Below the pieces are notes generated by a model, which was given only the letters and a program-made list of their open reading frames with translations, was not told the DNA's origin and searched no databases. Made by a program: the position numbers and the translations under genes. Shown here one piece after another: positions 11,649 through 21,613 of a DNA stretch of 64,000 nucleotides (position 1 is the stretch's first letter; each line of letters begins with the position of its first letter). This DNA comes from Aspidiotus rigidus (taxonomy: Eukaryota; Arthropoda; Insecta; Hemiptera; Diaspididae), in assembly GCA_035079385.1 (NCBI GenBank), contig JAVHKY010000038.1, forward strand, positions 2,604,001-2,668,000, read 5' to 3'.

Positions 11649-11925
11649 CGATGCGTTTACAGGAGGAGTTCTCCCTATAGAGGAGCTTTTGGCCGCTGTT
11701 TTCAGATGATCAGCAAAAAGCTGACTCCCCTAAGTGTCCCTTATTCCAAGACTGCAGGTGCTCAGCTACACCAACTTTCATTTGGCGGCTGGTGTCACCA
11801 ATATATAAAAGCCTCCACAATCCCTCCATTCCAACGTATAAACACCACTCCTCTCATCAACGGGTATGGGGTCCTTCAGCCTCAAAAACAACCCCTTAAC
11901 TGTGGTAGAGTTGTAAATTTATTAT
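11649..11925 (-). pseudogene. Inverted PLE endonuclease fragment, second composite
   Basis: Minus-strand remnants of the GIY-YIG domain, colinear with 4597-4860. Immediately to its right, a stretch of about 30 bp encoding the NPLPRMSNK-like region is also inverted before the plus-strand PLE begins. So the same complex inversion junction is shared by two distant loci. Confidence 0.7.
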
Positions 11926-11949
11926 TCATGCAAGGGAGGGGGTCCAAAA

Positions 11950-13685
11950 ATTGGGAGGAGTGATTCAAAATTTAAAGAGGGAGATTTAATCGTGACTAAG
12001 GCTGACAAGGGTAACGCTGTTGTGGTAATGGAGAAATCCGCCTATTCTTCTGAAGTCCACGAAGTCCTTCAGCAGTGTGGTACTAAAGAGAGTGAGGATT
12101 TCAGCTTCTCTAAGCACGTTAAAGAAGTTAGGAGTGTCATTAACAGGGGTGAGACTATTATCAAAACTCCTGCTATGAAAAAAACCCTCCTTGTTCCTAA
12201 CCCCACGCCCACCCTCTCTACGGGCCGCCCAAAGTGCATAAGAACAATACCCCCATGCGACCCGTTGTTTCTTTCATCTCCTACCCCACTTACGTCCTCG
12301 CCAAACTCCTGAACCGTTGGTTCAAAAATCGCATTGATTTTGAATCTCCTCACTTGGTCTTGAATTCGGCCTCTTTAACTGACATCCTGAAGGGTGTAAA
12401 TCTTCCCTCGGAACGACCATCTGCTCGTTTGATGTTGTTGGTTTGTTTCCGAATATTCCTAAGGCTGCTAGTATCCAGCATATGGGTGAGCTACTCGTCA
12501 AAGCCAACGTTCCCCACAATGAGCGTCACGAATTTTTCGGTCTCCCGAATATTTGCTGGTCCCCCAACTATTGCAAATTTGAAGGAAAATTTTTCGAGTT
12601 TCCTGATGAAGTAGGGATCCTCATTGGATCACCTGTAGGCTCTCTCATCTCCGAAATCTTCATGTCTAAAATTGAACTTGACTTCTTTTCGTCGAACCAG
12701 ATGTTACTTAATCATATCTACTACTGGCACAGGTACGTTGATGACGTTCTCTGCACCTGGACTGGTCCTCCAGGTCTCCTTCGTGAGTTTCTGAGGTATC
12801 TCAATTCAATACACCCTTCTATAAAATTTACTTTGGAAGTTGGTGGCTCTACGATCAACTTTTTGGATTTGTCCGTCTCAGTTAGAGATGGGATTCATGA
12901 GTTTGGAGTATAAAGAAAAAATACGACGACCGATTTTTCAGTCCGTGGGGCGTCATTCTGTCCTGTCGCTTGAGTTAGCAGCTTTTAACAGTTTAGTCCA
13001 CAGATTGACTCGCTTTCCTTTGAGTCAGACTGCTTTCAAAAAAGAGTTGGTGACTATAAAATACCTGGCTAGAGTGAATGTTGTCAATGTTGATGTTGAG
13101 GCGATGGTTCGCAAGAAAATTACGAGGAAAAGCCTTGATTCCACCACCTCCATCCCCCGAGACATGATCCGTGATCGGAGATTGCGTTGGATCAGTCTCC
13201 CTTTTCTAGAGAGGTTCTCTACCGAATTGGGTCGGGCCCTTCGCCCGTTCGATTTCAGACCGGCCTATTACAACCCCACTACCGTCAAAGGGTTGTTCGT
13301 AAAGTTAAAGGACCGTATACCTGCGGATGAAAAGAGTGGTGTTTATAAATTGGAATGCAGGGATTGTAGAGGTTTTTATATTGGTGGAACCGGCCGCCAG
13401 ATGAAGGTGTGATTAGACGAACACCTGAAGGCATGGAGAAAGGGACGGTTGGGAGAATCAGCATTTGCCGATCACTTGATCAACAGTGGTCGTAGCTTCC
13501 GTGAGGGATCCGCAAGTCTCCTCCATAAGGAGAATTCATATTTTAAACGGATTGCCCTCGAGCACATAGAAATAATTCATTGTCTCAATACTGATGATAT
13601 CACTGTGCCAAACACGTACATTCCGGAAGATGGCTTGATTGAACTCGTCTACGACTCACATGAACCCTCGTTTGATCAACCTTAA
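11950..13685 (+). pseudogene. Penelope-like element RT + GIY-YIG, second composite copy
   Basis: RT motifs are present in several frames: KADKGNAVVVMEKSAY near 12000, GSPVGSLISEIFMSKIE near 12625, YVDDVLCTWTGP near 12740, thumb, then endonuclease pieces SGVYKLECRDCRGFYIGGT (ending near 13390) and AFADHLINSGRSF near 13455. Frameshifts fall near 12230, 12410 and 12905-12960. A stop interrupts the EN near 13410. GET of the YIG motif is changed to GGT. It is clearly non-functional. Confidence 0.9.
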
Positions 13686-13812
13686 TGATCCGAGGTTTCT
13701 TCTCCGTTCTTGTCAGTTGCTTTCATTTCAGCCCCGATAATGGTTTATTAACCGAAAGCGCTCGGCTTTATTTTCTGCGGTCTTTGTAGTTTTCCTTTCT
13801 CGTCCTTATGTT
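13686..13812 (+). other. PLE 3' tail, truncated
   Basis: Matches the tail at 6606-6790 up to CTTTCTCGTCCTTATG, then stops before the family terminus. Confidence 0.65.
13733..13763 (+). other. Hammerhead-like core motif in PLE tail
   Basis: CCCGATAATGGTTTATTAAC then CGAAAGCGCTC. Stem II GGTT/AACC is perfect, but the CUGANGA box is degenerate. Confidence 0.4.
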
Positions 13813-15940
13813 TTACCTTGAAACATAAATGAAATGAGTTTGGCCGCCATCTTGGATTTGGGCCATAAGGAGGCGAAATTTGACTTGACAACCATGAAAT
13901 TCGATTCAGCGAGTGTTAGAAAGGGTGCACCTGTCTATTCGGTCTACATGGCACGCAGAATTGCATACTATGTCATTCTTTACACTTGATCATCGATTGC
14001 TTTGGCGCACCGACCTTATCCCTTTCAGTCCCCACTGAACCAAGCCGAACCAATTCGGATTGATTCATAAGGACGCTCAATACGCGTAATGGGCAGAAAA
14101 ATATTTCTAATTACGCGTAATGGGTGGGCTGCAACTTTGCACAATCCGCGTAATGAGCAATTACGAGCATTGAGCGTAACATATACAGCAAAATGTGCTC
14201 CGAAAGGGGTAGGAGTTCATCCAATTCTAAACAGCAAAAATCTACACAGGAGAACTACTCGAAACGGAACGACCCGAGGACGGGTATTGAAGGTCAATAG
14301 TTTGAAGAAGACGCAGCCACTCTCTTTGTCCTTCAAAATGCTATTATTTTAATTACAGTACATCCAAGTTGCCCATCGATCATATTAGGTCAGGAGGTTA
14401 TTGAGATGCATAGCAGACTGACCTCTTCGCGTCTAGAAATTCATTTGTCTCATCTAACGCGCTTCGCAGGTTCCGTTGGAGCTTTCACCAAAAAACAAAT
14501 CGTCCCGACTACAGAAGGTACGTATTAAATACTCGTCGCCTGTTGCTCGGTTATCTAGAGTCGTTATTCACGCGTCGAACTGTTTGTCAACAGTAAGACA
14601 ATCCAGCCAACGGGCGAAGAAAGATATATACGAACCTGCAGCAGCTGTACATTAATTAATCAATTCTTTTCGTTTATCCGTCACGATATATATAGGAAAA
14701 ATACACACCAGTTTCATCTATCTCTGCGGTGTTAAAAACCACATGTCTATTTCATTGTGTCTTATCTATCCTCATGCAGTACGCTATCTCGTCCGAGAAA
14801 GAAGAAAAAAAAATACGATGAGCGAGAATGGTAAAAACGAGGTATTGTGTACATTATACTGTATACGGAAGCGCGTTAGATTATTTTATCGGGAAACATT
14901 TTAACACTTCATTGTGCAGAGAGGCGATGATTATACGCTGTTACAACAATGTTTTATATATATCGAGTTCGAAGAAGAGGAAAAAAGATTCCCTTATCGA
15001 TACTCGAGGTTTGAATAGTTATTAGAACGTTCTGTTAATGGCTAGCAGGACGTTCACCTTATCAAATAATACACGTAATTAGAAACAATATTGGCGGTTA
15101 TTCGTCGTCGTCGCTCTAGAGAGAACGCGAGTATGCGGCATTGTAAAAACTCGGGATGTTTTTCGATGTTGGAAAATCAATTCGCCGAATTCCATATAAT
15201 ACTAAAACCCGCGATTTGCTACGAAACATTCGTATTGTGGCGACTGGTAATTGACACCTGGGGGATGAGTAAGACAATTTCACACTTGACGTAACCATAC
15301 AGCGGTGCGAATGTGTTTTTACCGTTTCGTTTTGCGAGCTTTTTATCGCGCGCCGGGGTTCGCTCTCTCGTATTACTTTGAAGAAAAGTTTTCAGCGCCG
15401 AGCTTTGTTGCGCGTTTTACACGACGTCTGGGTTACCATCATTTTCTGTCGTGTGTTTAGGTGAAAACTACAGCGAGGACGGGGAAATGAATGCGAACGC
15501 AATAAAGAAAACTATTTAGCGGAAAAATGTACTGTCGGATGGTTTTAATTTTTGATTGCGAATCCGGCGAGCAACTTTCTACAAAAGCTCTTCCATTCAT
15601 TCGACTCGTCGCGCAGCTTTCTTACTCCGCATGTCGCATGTATACGTGCACTCTCTCGACAAAAGATATTGTATACTTTTCAACTCGATCAACAATCCCC
15701 CGTCAAACTCTAATGAAGAATTGAGAAAGCGTGTGAAGATATAGGATTGGGGTCGCTTGGGAATTGTTCTTTTTCGCGAGCATATTATTTATGAACTCTC
15801 CGAATTTATGAGATAATAGGTGTACAAAATCATTGCAGGAAAAATATAGGTCATGTAGAAATCAAATCGTCCACATTTTGTGAAGAAGCGCTGCTAGAGA
15901 TTGCGTATTCATCTACTATTGACGGGAAGATCGACTTGGC
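13813..15940. other. Unassigned region with a TACGCGTAATGGG repeat cluster
   Basis: No gene is supported. Near 14070-14180 the motif CGCGTAATGGGC / CGCGTAATGGGTGGGC / CGCGTAATGAGC recurs three times with shorter reverse relatives. Between 14560 and 15800 the DNA is CpG-rich compared with its surroundings and has purine tracts, but no convincing exon structure. Confidence 0.4.
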
Positions 15941-16906
15941 ATCTCGCTCGAACGATAAATCCAAAAACTTAATGGAAAAACCCCTATTTCCAACGTAAAC
16001 TTTACGGAAGGGTACCAGAAATCGAGATACCTCAGAAACTCACAAAGGAGACCTAGTGGACCAGTCCATGTGCATAGAACGTGATCAACGTACCCGTGCC
16101 AGTAGTAGATATTATTAAGTAACACCTGGTTCGAGGAGGTGGTGGAATCAAGGCTTTTACTCGTAATTTTCCTCCGAACCATCGCCTCAATATCAACATT
16201 GACACCATTCACTCTAGCCAGGTATTTTATACTGACTCAAAGGAAAGCGAGTCAATCTGTGGACTAAACTGTTAAAAGCTGCTAACTCATGAGCAACAAG
16301 ACAGAATGACGCCCCACGGACTGAATCATCGGTCGTAGTATCTTTTCTGTATATTCCAAACTCATGGATCCCATCTCTAACTGAGACGGACAAATCCAAA
16401 AAGTTGATCGTAGAGCCATCAACTTCCGAAGTAAATTTTATGGAAGGGTATATTGAATTGAGATACCTCAGAAACTCAGTCTACGTACAGAGAACGTCAT
16501 CAACGTACCTGTGCCAGTAGTGTATATGATTGAGTAACACCTGGCCCGCGGAGAAGAGGTCTAGTTCAAACTGCGACATGAATACTTCGGAGATGGGGGA
16601 GCCCAAAGGTGATCCAATAGGTATCCCTTTTCATCAGGGAACTCGAAAGATTTCCCTTCGAATTTACAAAAATTCCAAGACCAACAGATATTCATAAAAG
16701 ATTGAAAAATTCTTGGGATTCATTATGAGGGATATTGGAGTTAACCAATAACTGGCCCATACTCTGCATGGTGACAGCTGTAGGGATATTTGGGAACAGA
16801 CCTACGATACCAAACGAACAAAGGGTCACGCCCGGAGGCAGTTTTACATCCGTGAGAGCATCAGCCAAGGACACCGAATTCAAAACAACCGAATAGGGAA
16901 ACTCAT
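15940..16906 (-). pseudogene. Older PLE, 3' half (host of the nested PLE)
   Basis: Minus-strand RT pieces: SFGIVGLFPNIP (motif A), GSPLGSPISEVFMSQFE-like, YVDDVLC, the thumb LAAFNSLVHRLTRFPLSQ, and VDIEAMVRRKITSKS. It then jumps back to a second palm piece (SNQVLLNNIYYWHGYVDHV) in which YVDD has become YVDH. This is therefore a mosaic with an internal duplication of the palm. It continues at 19395 across the nested insertion: the frame ends in EFPY at the target site on both sides. Confidence 0.85.
16893..16906. repeat. Target-site duplication, left copy
   Basis: ATAGGGAAACTCAT, identical to 19395-19408. It flanks the nested PLE 16907-19394. Confidence 0.93.
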
Positions 16907-16943
16907 TAAACGAATCCGTTCCTTAAGGTTACGGCTATCCATC

Positions 16944-17188
16944 ATAAACGAAAAAACGAATACTCGAAAGGGAGAGTAAACAAATGCAAACCGCAGAAAA
17001 TAAAAACGAAGGGAGCGCTTTCGGTTAAACAACCATCTTCAAACCTGAAATGAAAGCAACTGACGAACGAATGAGAAGGAAGAGGTATTAAGATCGTCCG
17101 AACGAGAAATCACGGTGTGAATCATAAACCTGTTCGATCAAGCCATCTTCCGGAATGTACGAGTTGAGTATAGTGATACCGTCAGTGT
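16944..17188. repeat. PLE terminal inverted repeat, 3' arm
   Basis: Contains the last coding codons of the EN frame, the 3' UTR and the hammerhead-like motif. It pairs with 19150-19394. Confidence 0.9.
17013..17044 (-). other. Hammerhead-like core motif
   Basis: Minus strand TTTGAAGATGGTTGTTTAAC then CGAAAGCGCTC. GGTT/AACC forms a four-pair stem II between the two core boxes. Confidence 0.5.
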
Positions 17189-19136
17189 TGAGGTGACGCA
17201 TTATCTCTATATTCTCAAGGGCGATACGCTTACGGTAAGAATTCTCCTTATGGAGGAGCTTTTCGGATCCCTCGCGGAAACTGTGGCCACTGTTAATCAA
17301 ATGATCAGCGAAAGCTGACTCCCCTAAGCGTCCTTTCTTCCAAGACTTCAGGTGCTCAGCTACTCTAACTTTCATCTGGCGGCTGGTCTCACCAATATAA
17401 AAGCCTCCACAATCCTCACATTCCATCTTATAAACACCACTCCTCTCATCAACCGGTATGGGATCCTTCAGTCTCACAAACAACCTCTTGACTGTGGTAT
17501 GGTTGTAAAACGCGGGTCTGAAACCAAACGGGCGAAGGGCCCGACCCAATTGCTGGGAGAAATTCCCCAGGAAAGGGAGACTGATCCAACGCAAACGGCG
17601 ATCACGGATCGTGTCTCGGGGGAGGGAGGTGGTGGAATCAAGAAGGCTCCTCGTAACTTTCCTCCGAACCATCACGTCAACGTCGACATTGACTCCATTC
17701 GCTCTAGCCAGGTGTTTTATAGTAAGTAATTCTTTCTTATAAGCAGATTGACTCAACGGAATACGAGTCAGTCTGTGAACTAGGCTATGAAAAGCAGCCA
17801 TCTTATGAGCAACAGGACCGAACGAACCACCGTGGACTAAAACATCGGTCGTAGTATCTTTCCTGTAAATTCCAAACTTGTGGATACCGTCTACAATAGA
17901 GATCGATAAATCCAAAAAGTTAATGGAAAATACCCCTATTTCCAACGTAAATTTGATGGAAGGGTACCAGGAATTGAGATACCTCAGAAACTCACCAAGG
18001 AGATCTGGGTGACCAGTCCAGGTACATAGAACGTCATCAACGTACCTGTGCCAGTAGTGAATATGATTAAGTAACACCTGGTTCGAGGAAAAGAGGTCAA
18101 GTTCAAACTTAGACATGAAAACTTCGGAGATAAGAGAGCCCAGAGGTGATCCAATAGGGATCCCTACTTCCTCAGGGAATTCGAAAAATTTCCCTTCAAA
18201 TTTACAGAAGTTAGGGGACCAGCAAGTATTCAGGAGATCAAAAAATTCCTGAAACTCATTGTGAGGAATGTTGGCACTGATGAGTAGCTCACCCATCCGC
18301 TGGATAGTAGCAGCCTTAGGAATATTCGGAAACAAACCAACAACATCAAACGAGCAGATGGTCGTTCCTGGGGGAAGGCTTACATCCTTGAGGACGTCAG
18401 TTAAAGAGGCCGAATTCAAGACCGAATGAGGAGATTCAAAATCAATGCGATTTTTGAACCAACGGTCAAGGAATTTGGCAAGGAGGTAGGTAGGAGAGGA
18501 AACAAAAGAAACGACGGGTCGCATCGGGGTATTCTTCTTATGCACTTTGGGCAACCCGTAGAGGAGGGGGGGTGTGGGGTTAGGAACCAGGACGGTTTTT
18601 TTCAAAGCAGGAGTTTTGATAATAGCCTTACTCCTGTTGATGACACTCCTAACTTCTCTAACGTGCTTAGGAAAGCTGAAATCCCCACTCTCTTTAGCAC
18701 CACACTGCTGTAGGACTTCATGGACCTTGGAAGAATAGGCCGACCTCTCCATCACTACAACAGCGTTGCCCTTGTCAGCCTTAGTGACGATTAGATCTCC
18801 CTCTTTCATCTTCCTCTTTAAACCCTGAATGACTCCTCCCAATTTATTGCTCATGCGAGGGAGGGGGTTATTACGGACCAAATCAGCACAGACTTTCTGG
18901 GTATTATAACCAGGACCAATCTTAACCGCAAGATCCGCAACAACATTCGCCAAGGTTTCATCATTCTTAAGGGGAGGCAGACTGAATTTCAAACCTTTCT
19001 CAAGGAGGGCTGTTTCGTCACTATTAAACACTACCTGACTATTATTTATGAGGGGGGGATGGAATTTGTGAACAACAACACCGTCACTCACCCCTTCCTC
19101 AACCACATCCTCATTAACCTTCATTAGGGAGGACAA
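17088..19136 (-). CDS. Penelope-like reverse transcriptase / GIY-YIG endonuclease (682 aa)
   Basis: Retroelement polyprotein that would reverse transcribe its RNA at a nick made by its own endonuclease. Fingers motif KADKGNAVVVMERSAYSS at about residues 120-137; motif A FDVVGLFPNIP near 270; motif B GIPIGSPLGSLISEVFMSK near 335; catalytic YVDDVLC near 375. The GIY-YIG domain begins SGVYKMECEDCGGFYIGETS near 580, with the paired cysteines found in PLE endonucleases, followed by FADHLINSGHSF. No internal stop. Compared with the 777-aa relative at 29828-32161 about 95 N-terminal residues are missing, because the inverted tail starts just upstream; the first Met is therefore a default start. The catalytic domains look intact, so a young insertion is likely. 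Confidence 0.92.
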   Translation of the reverse strand: MSSLMKVNEDVVEEGVSDGVVVHKFHPPLINNSQVVFNSDETALLEKGLKFSLPPLKNDETLANVVADLAVKIGPGYNTQKVCADLVRNNPLPRMSNKLGGVIQGLKRKMKEGDLIVTKADKGNAVVVMERSAYSSKVHEVLQQCGAKESGDFSFPKHVREVRSVINRSKAIIKTPALKKTVLVPNPTPPLLYGLPKVHKKNTPMRPVVSFVSSPTYLLAKFLDRWFKNRIDFESPHSVLNSASLTDVLKDVSLPPGTTICSFDVVGLFPNIPKAATIQRMGELLISANIPHNEFQEFFDLLNTCWSPNFCKFEGKFFEFPEEVGIPIGSPLGSLISEVFMSKFELDLFSSNQVLLNHIHYWHRYVDDVLCTWTGHPDLLGEFLRYLNSWYPSIKFTLEIGVFSINFLDLSISIVDGIHKFGIYRKDTTTDVLVHGGSFGPVAHKMAAFHSLVHRLTRIPLSQSAYKKELLTIKHLARANGVNVDVDVMVRRKVTRSLLDSTTSLPRDTIRDRRLRWISLPFLGNFSQQLGRALRPFGFRPAFYNHTTVKRLFVRLKDPIPVDERSGVYKMECEDCGGFYIGETSRQMKVRVAEHLKSWKKGRLGESAFADHLINSGHSFREGSEKLLHKENSYRKRIALENIEIMRHLNTDGITILNSYIPEDGLIEQVYDSHRDFSFGRS

Positions 19137-19149
19137 CTTCTTATTTTTT

Positions 19150-19394
19150 ACACTGACGGTATCACTATACTCAACTCGTACATTCCGGAAGATGGCTTGA
19201 TCGAACAGGTTTATGATTCACACCGTGATTTCTCGTTCGGACGATCTTAATACCTCTTCCTTCTCATTCGTTCGTCAGTTGCTTTCATTTCAGGTCTGAA
19301 GATGGTTGTTTAACCGAAAGCGCTCCCTTCGTTTTTATTTTCTGCGGTTTGCATTTGTTTACTCTCCCTTTAGAGTATTCGTTTTTTCTTTTAT
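19150..19394. repeat. PLE terminal inverted repeat, 5' arm (inverted tail)
   Basis: A plus-strand copy of the element's own C-terminal codons (DGLIEQVYDSH...), 3' UTR and hammerhead-like motif, attached in reverse to its 5' end. It pairs with 16944-17188. Confidence 0.9.
19295..19325 (+). other. Hammerhead-like core motif, best match
   Basis: CTGAAGATGGTTGTTTAACC followed by GAAAGCGCTC. This copy has an exact CUGANGA box, a perfect GGTT/AACC stem II and GAAA. The extra U between box and stem remains the main objection to a functional ribozyme. Confidence 0.55.
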
Positions 19395-19408
19395 ATAGGG
19401 AAACTCAT
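19395..19408. repeat. Target-site duplication, right copy
   Basis: ATAGGGAAACTCAT, matching 16893-16906. Confidence 0.93.
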
Positions 19409-20303
19409 ATTCAACACGGTTTTTGAACCAACGGTCCAGGAGTATGGCAAGGAGGTAAGTGGGGGAGGAAACGAATGAGACCACAGGCCGCATCGGTGTT
19501 TTCGTTTTGTGTACTTTAGGCAACCCATAAAGAAGAGGAGGCGTAGGGTTAGGAACAAGGAGAGCTTTTTTCATAGCTGGGGTTCTAATAATAACCTCAC
19601 AATTATTAATGACACTCCTGACTTCTTTGACATCCTTAGGGAAACTAGGGAAATTGAAATTCTTGTTCTCTTTAGCCTTACATTTTTGGAGCACTTCATG
19701 AACCTTGGCATCGTATGAAGATTTTTCCATCACCACCACGGTATTACCGTTGTCTGCCTGAGTGACAATCAGATCTTTCTCCTTAATCTTCTTCTGTAGA
19801 CCCTTAATCAATCCTCCCACGACGTTATCATACGGGGGGAGGGGGTATTGCGGACGAATTCAGTGTATACTTTTTGGGTATTAACCTCAGGACCAATTTT
19901 CTCGGCGAGGTCAGTGACCAAATTAGCCAACGTTTCGTCATTCTTGGGGGGAGGTAAACTAAACTTCAACCCATTCTCCAGGAGGCCTGTATCCTCACTA
20001 TTGAACAATACCTGAATATTGTTTGTAAGGGGGGGTGGGGTGGGATTGGAACACTTGAACCGAACCAACGTCACTGTCTCCTTCATTGACCATATCGGTC
20101 TTTTCCTTCGTTAGGGAGGATATCTTCCTACTTTTCCTCTCCTTCAAAATCCTCTCCAACTTACGACACTTGTCGTTGATGTCACGCATAAACCGATCAA
20201 AATTAGTGGGAGGAAGCATACTAGAGAGTCTTGAGTGGACTAAAAGATTCAATCTAGTGGTAATATTATGCTGCAATTCCGTTCTTATCCACTTCACTCT
20301 CAT
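19409..20303 (-). pseudogene. Older PLE, 5' half (host of the nested PLE)
   Basis: Minus-strand N-terminal pieces in shifted frames: WIRTELQHNITTRLNLLVHS, FDRFMRDINDKCRKLE with a lysine/arginine-rich stretch, LLENGLKFSLPPPKNDETL, VTQADNGNTVVVMEKSSYDA, and [20 protein letters not shown] up to the EFPY target site. Frameshifts occur near 19815 and 20040. It continues at 16906. Confidence 0.88.
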
Positions 20304-20400
20304 ATAATTTTCCGCGGTCTTTGTAGTTTTTACTCCTCTTTGGAGTATTCCTTTCTCGTCGTTATGGACAACCGTAATTTGGAGGAACGAATCCGTTTAA
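20304..20400 (+). other. Inverted 3' tail on the older PLE
   Basis: A plus-strand copy of the PLE 3' UTR (CCGCGGTCTTTGTAGTTTTT, GGAGTATTC) ending in ATGGACAACCGTAATTTGGA...GAATCCGTTTA, the complete family terminus. It shows that the older element also carried an inverted tail at its 5' end. Confidence 0.75.
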
Positions 20401-20482
20401 GTGAAGCAGAAGGTTGTAATGTTTTTTGTTTTTTTTTTTTTTTTGGGGGGGGGGGGGGTTGCTGGTGTACAGAATTGGATCT
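20401..20482. repeat. Homopolymer T/G tract
   Basis: A long T run followed by a run of about 14 G at 20430-20458, directly after the PLE inverted tail. The exact length is prone to sequencing error. Confidence 0.8.
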
Positions 20483-20794
20483 TCAAACTCTACTTGAGAT
20501 ATTGGGATCAATATGAGGACTCAAATAAGGCCATCCAGTAGTGTCTAAGCCTGGCCCAACTTTCATGGGTAAGTTCGCCTTGATGTACCACGGAAGGACC
20601 GCGTCCGCATGATGAGCTGCCTCAAGACCCATGCGCACGCCCTCCGCGTCCACGGCCACGTGATGACCCGTTGACGCTTGGAACACCTTGATGATCCACC
20701 ACGGGAGGACCGCGTCCGCATGATGGTCTGCCTCCGGACCCTTGCGCACGTGCTCCTCGTCCACGGCCACGGCCACATGACGACCCGCCGACAC
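20483..20794 (-). other. GC-rich reading frame with two tandem about 35-residue repeats, unknown
   Basis: A 103-codon minus-strand frame. Two imperfect repeats each contain HHADAVLPW preceded by HVAVDxEGVRMGLEA or HVAVAVDEEHVRKGPEA. The DNA repeat is about 105 bp (20580-20685 and 20690-20795) and is far more GC-rich than the neighbourhood. The repeat is conserved at the protein level in one frame, which suggests past coding. I do not recognise the family; it may be a fragment of a transposon protein. Confidence 0.4.
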
Positions 20795-21309
20795 TTAATA
20801 CGCGCGCACGACCTCGTCCACGTTACCCCCCGTCAACGGTGGACATAGCACCACCGTGTCGTGGCACCCACGGCTTTCGCACACGAGTTGGGGAGTCCGG
20901 GACACTAATGTCAAACCGCCCGTGCACGGTCCTCAAGTGCTTCCAGAGGCCTGAGGTAGACGGCCATGTCGACGGACATACATTGCCGCATTGGTCGGGC
21001 TTCTTGTCCGGTTCTGTGTATGGTATAAAATTGTCAATTAAGGCTTATAAATCAGTATATATGTGTGAAACCAATTCCCCTTAGATTAATATTTTTTTAC
21101 TCACGTTTATTTATAAGCCGGTGGTGTGAGGTCACTTTATGGCCTGCGGTGCTTCGCACTCCAGCGAACTTTTTTTTTTTCCTAAATTGAGGAAGTTTCG
21201 CCTCACACATCCAGGTTCATGTGAAGGCGATGATGAACCTTCAATTGGGATGGTCAAAAATATTTAGGAGGCCTAAAAAAAGTCACAGGACGTCATTCCT
21301 GATGACCTC

Positions 21310-21605
21310 CGGTATCTGCTGCTGTCCTACACACGCTGTTGTGGTTGCTGCGGTATTTGCTGCTGTGGAGCGTAAAGTGTGGATTACTTATGGAAATGAT
21401 AACATAGGTACAATGGTAGAAGGGTGGGGGGTTGAGGGAACAGGACACTGTCATATTGTGCACTTTCTTCGGGTACATGGGGGTGCTGTGTTTCCTCATG
21501 CTGTTGTTGTTGTTGCTGCGGTATTTGCTCCTGAAAAGCGTGAAGTGTGAATTATTTATGGAGATCATAACGTAGGTACATATAGGTTAGGGGGGGTTGG
21601 ATACT
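21310..21605. repeat. Direct repeat of about 85 bp, two copies 180 bp apart
   Basis: GTTGCTGCGGTATTTGCTGC...ATAGGTACA at about 21339-21420 recurs at about 21511-21600 with roughly 85% identity. It contains GTT/GCT trinucleotide runs. Confidence 0.65.
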
Positions 21606-21613
21606 CACCTCAT

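Larger units (their letters stand above)
16907..19394 (-). mobile_element. Complete nested Penelope-like element with inverted 3' tail
   Basis: A 2488-bp insertion bounded by a perfect 14-bp duplication. Reading on the minus strand: an inverted copy of the 3' tail (19150-19394), a 5'-truncated RT-EN frame (17088-19136), a 3' UTR with the hammerhead-like motif, and the family terminus at 16907. The arms 16944-17188 and 19150-19394 are about 245 bp and nearly perfect inverted repeats. The inverted copy lacks the last 37 bp of the true 3' end. It splits an older PLE in the same orientation. Confidence 0.92.

Noticed and set aside
17352..17729. 125-codon plus-strand frame
   Set aside because: Antisense shadow of the PLE RT-EN coding sequence.
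19509..19718. 69-codon plus-strand frame
   Set aside because: Antisense shadow of the older PLE N-terminal region.
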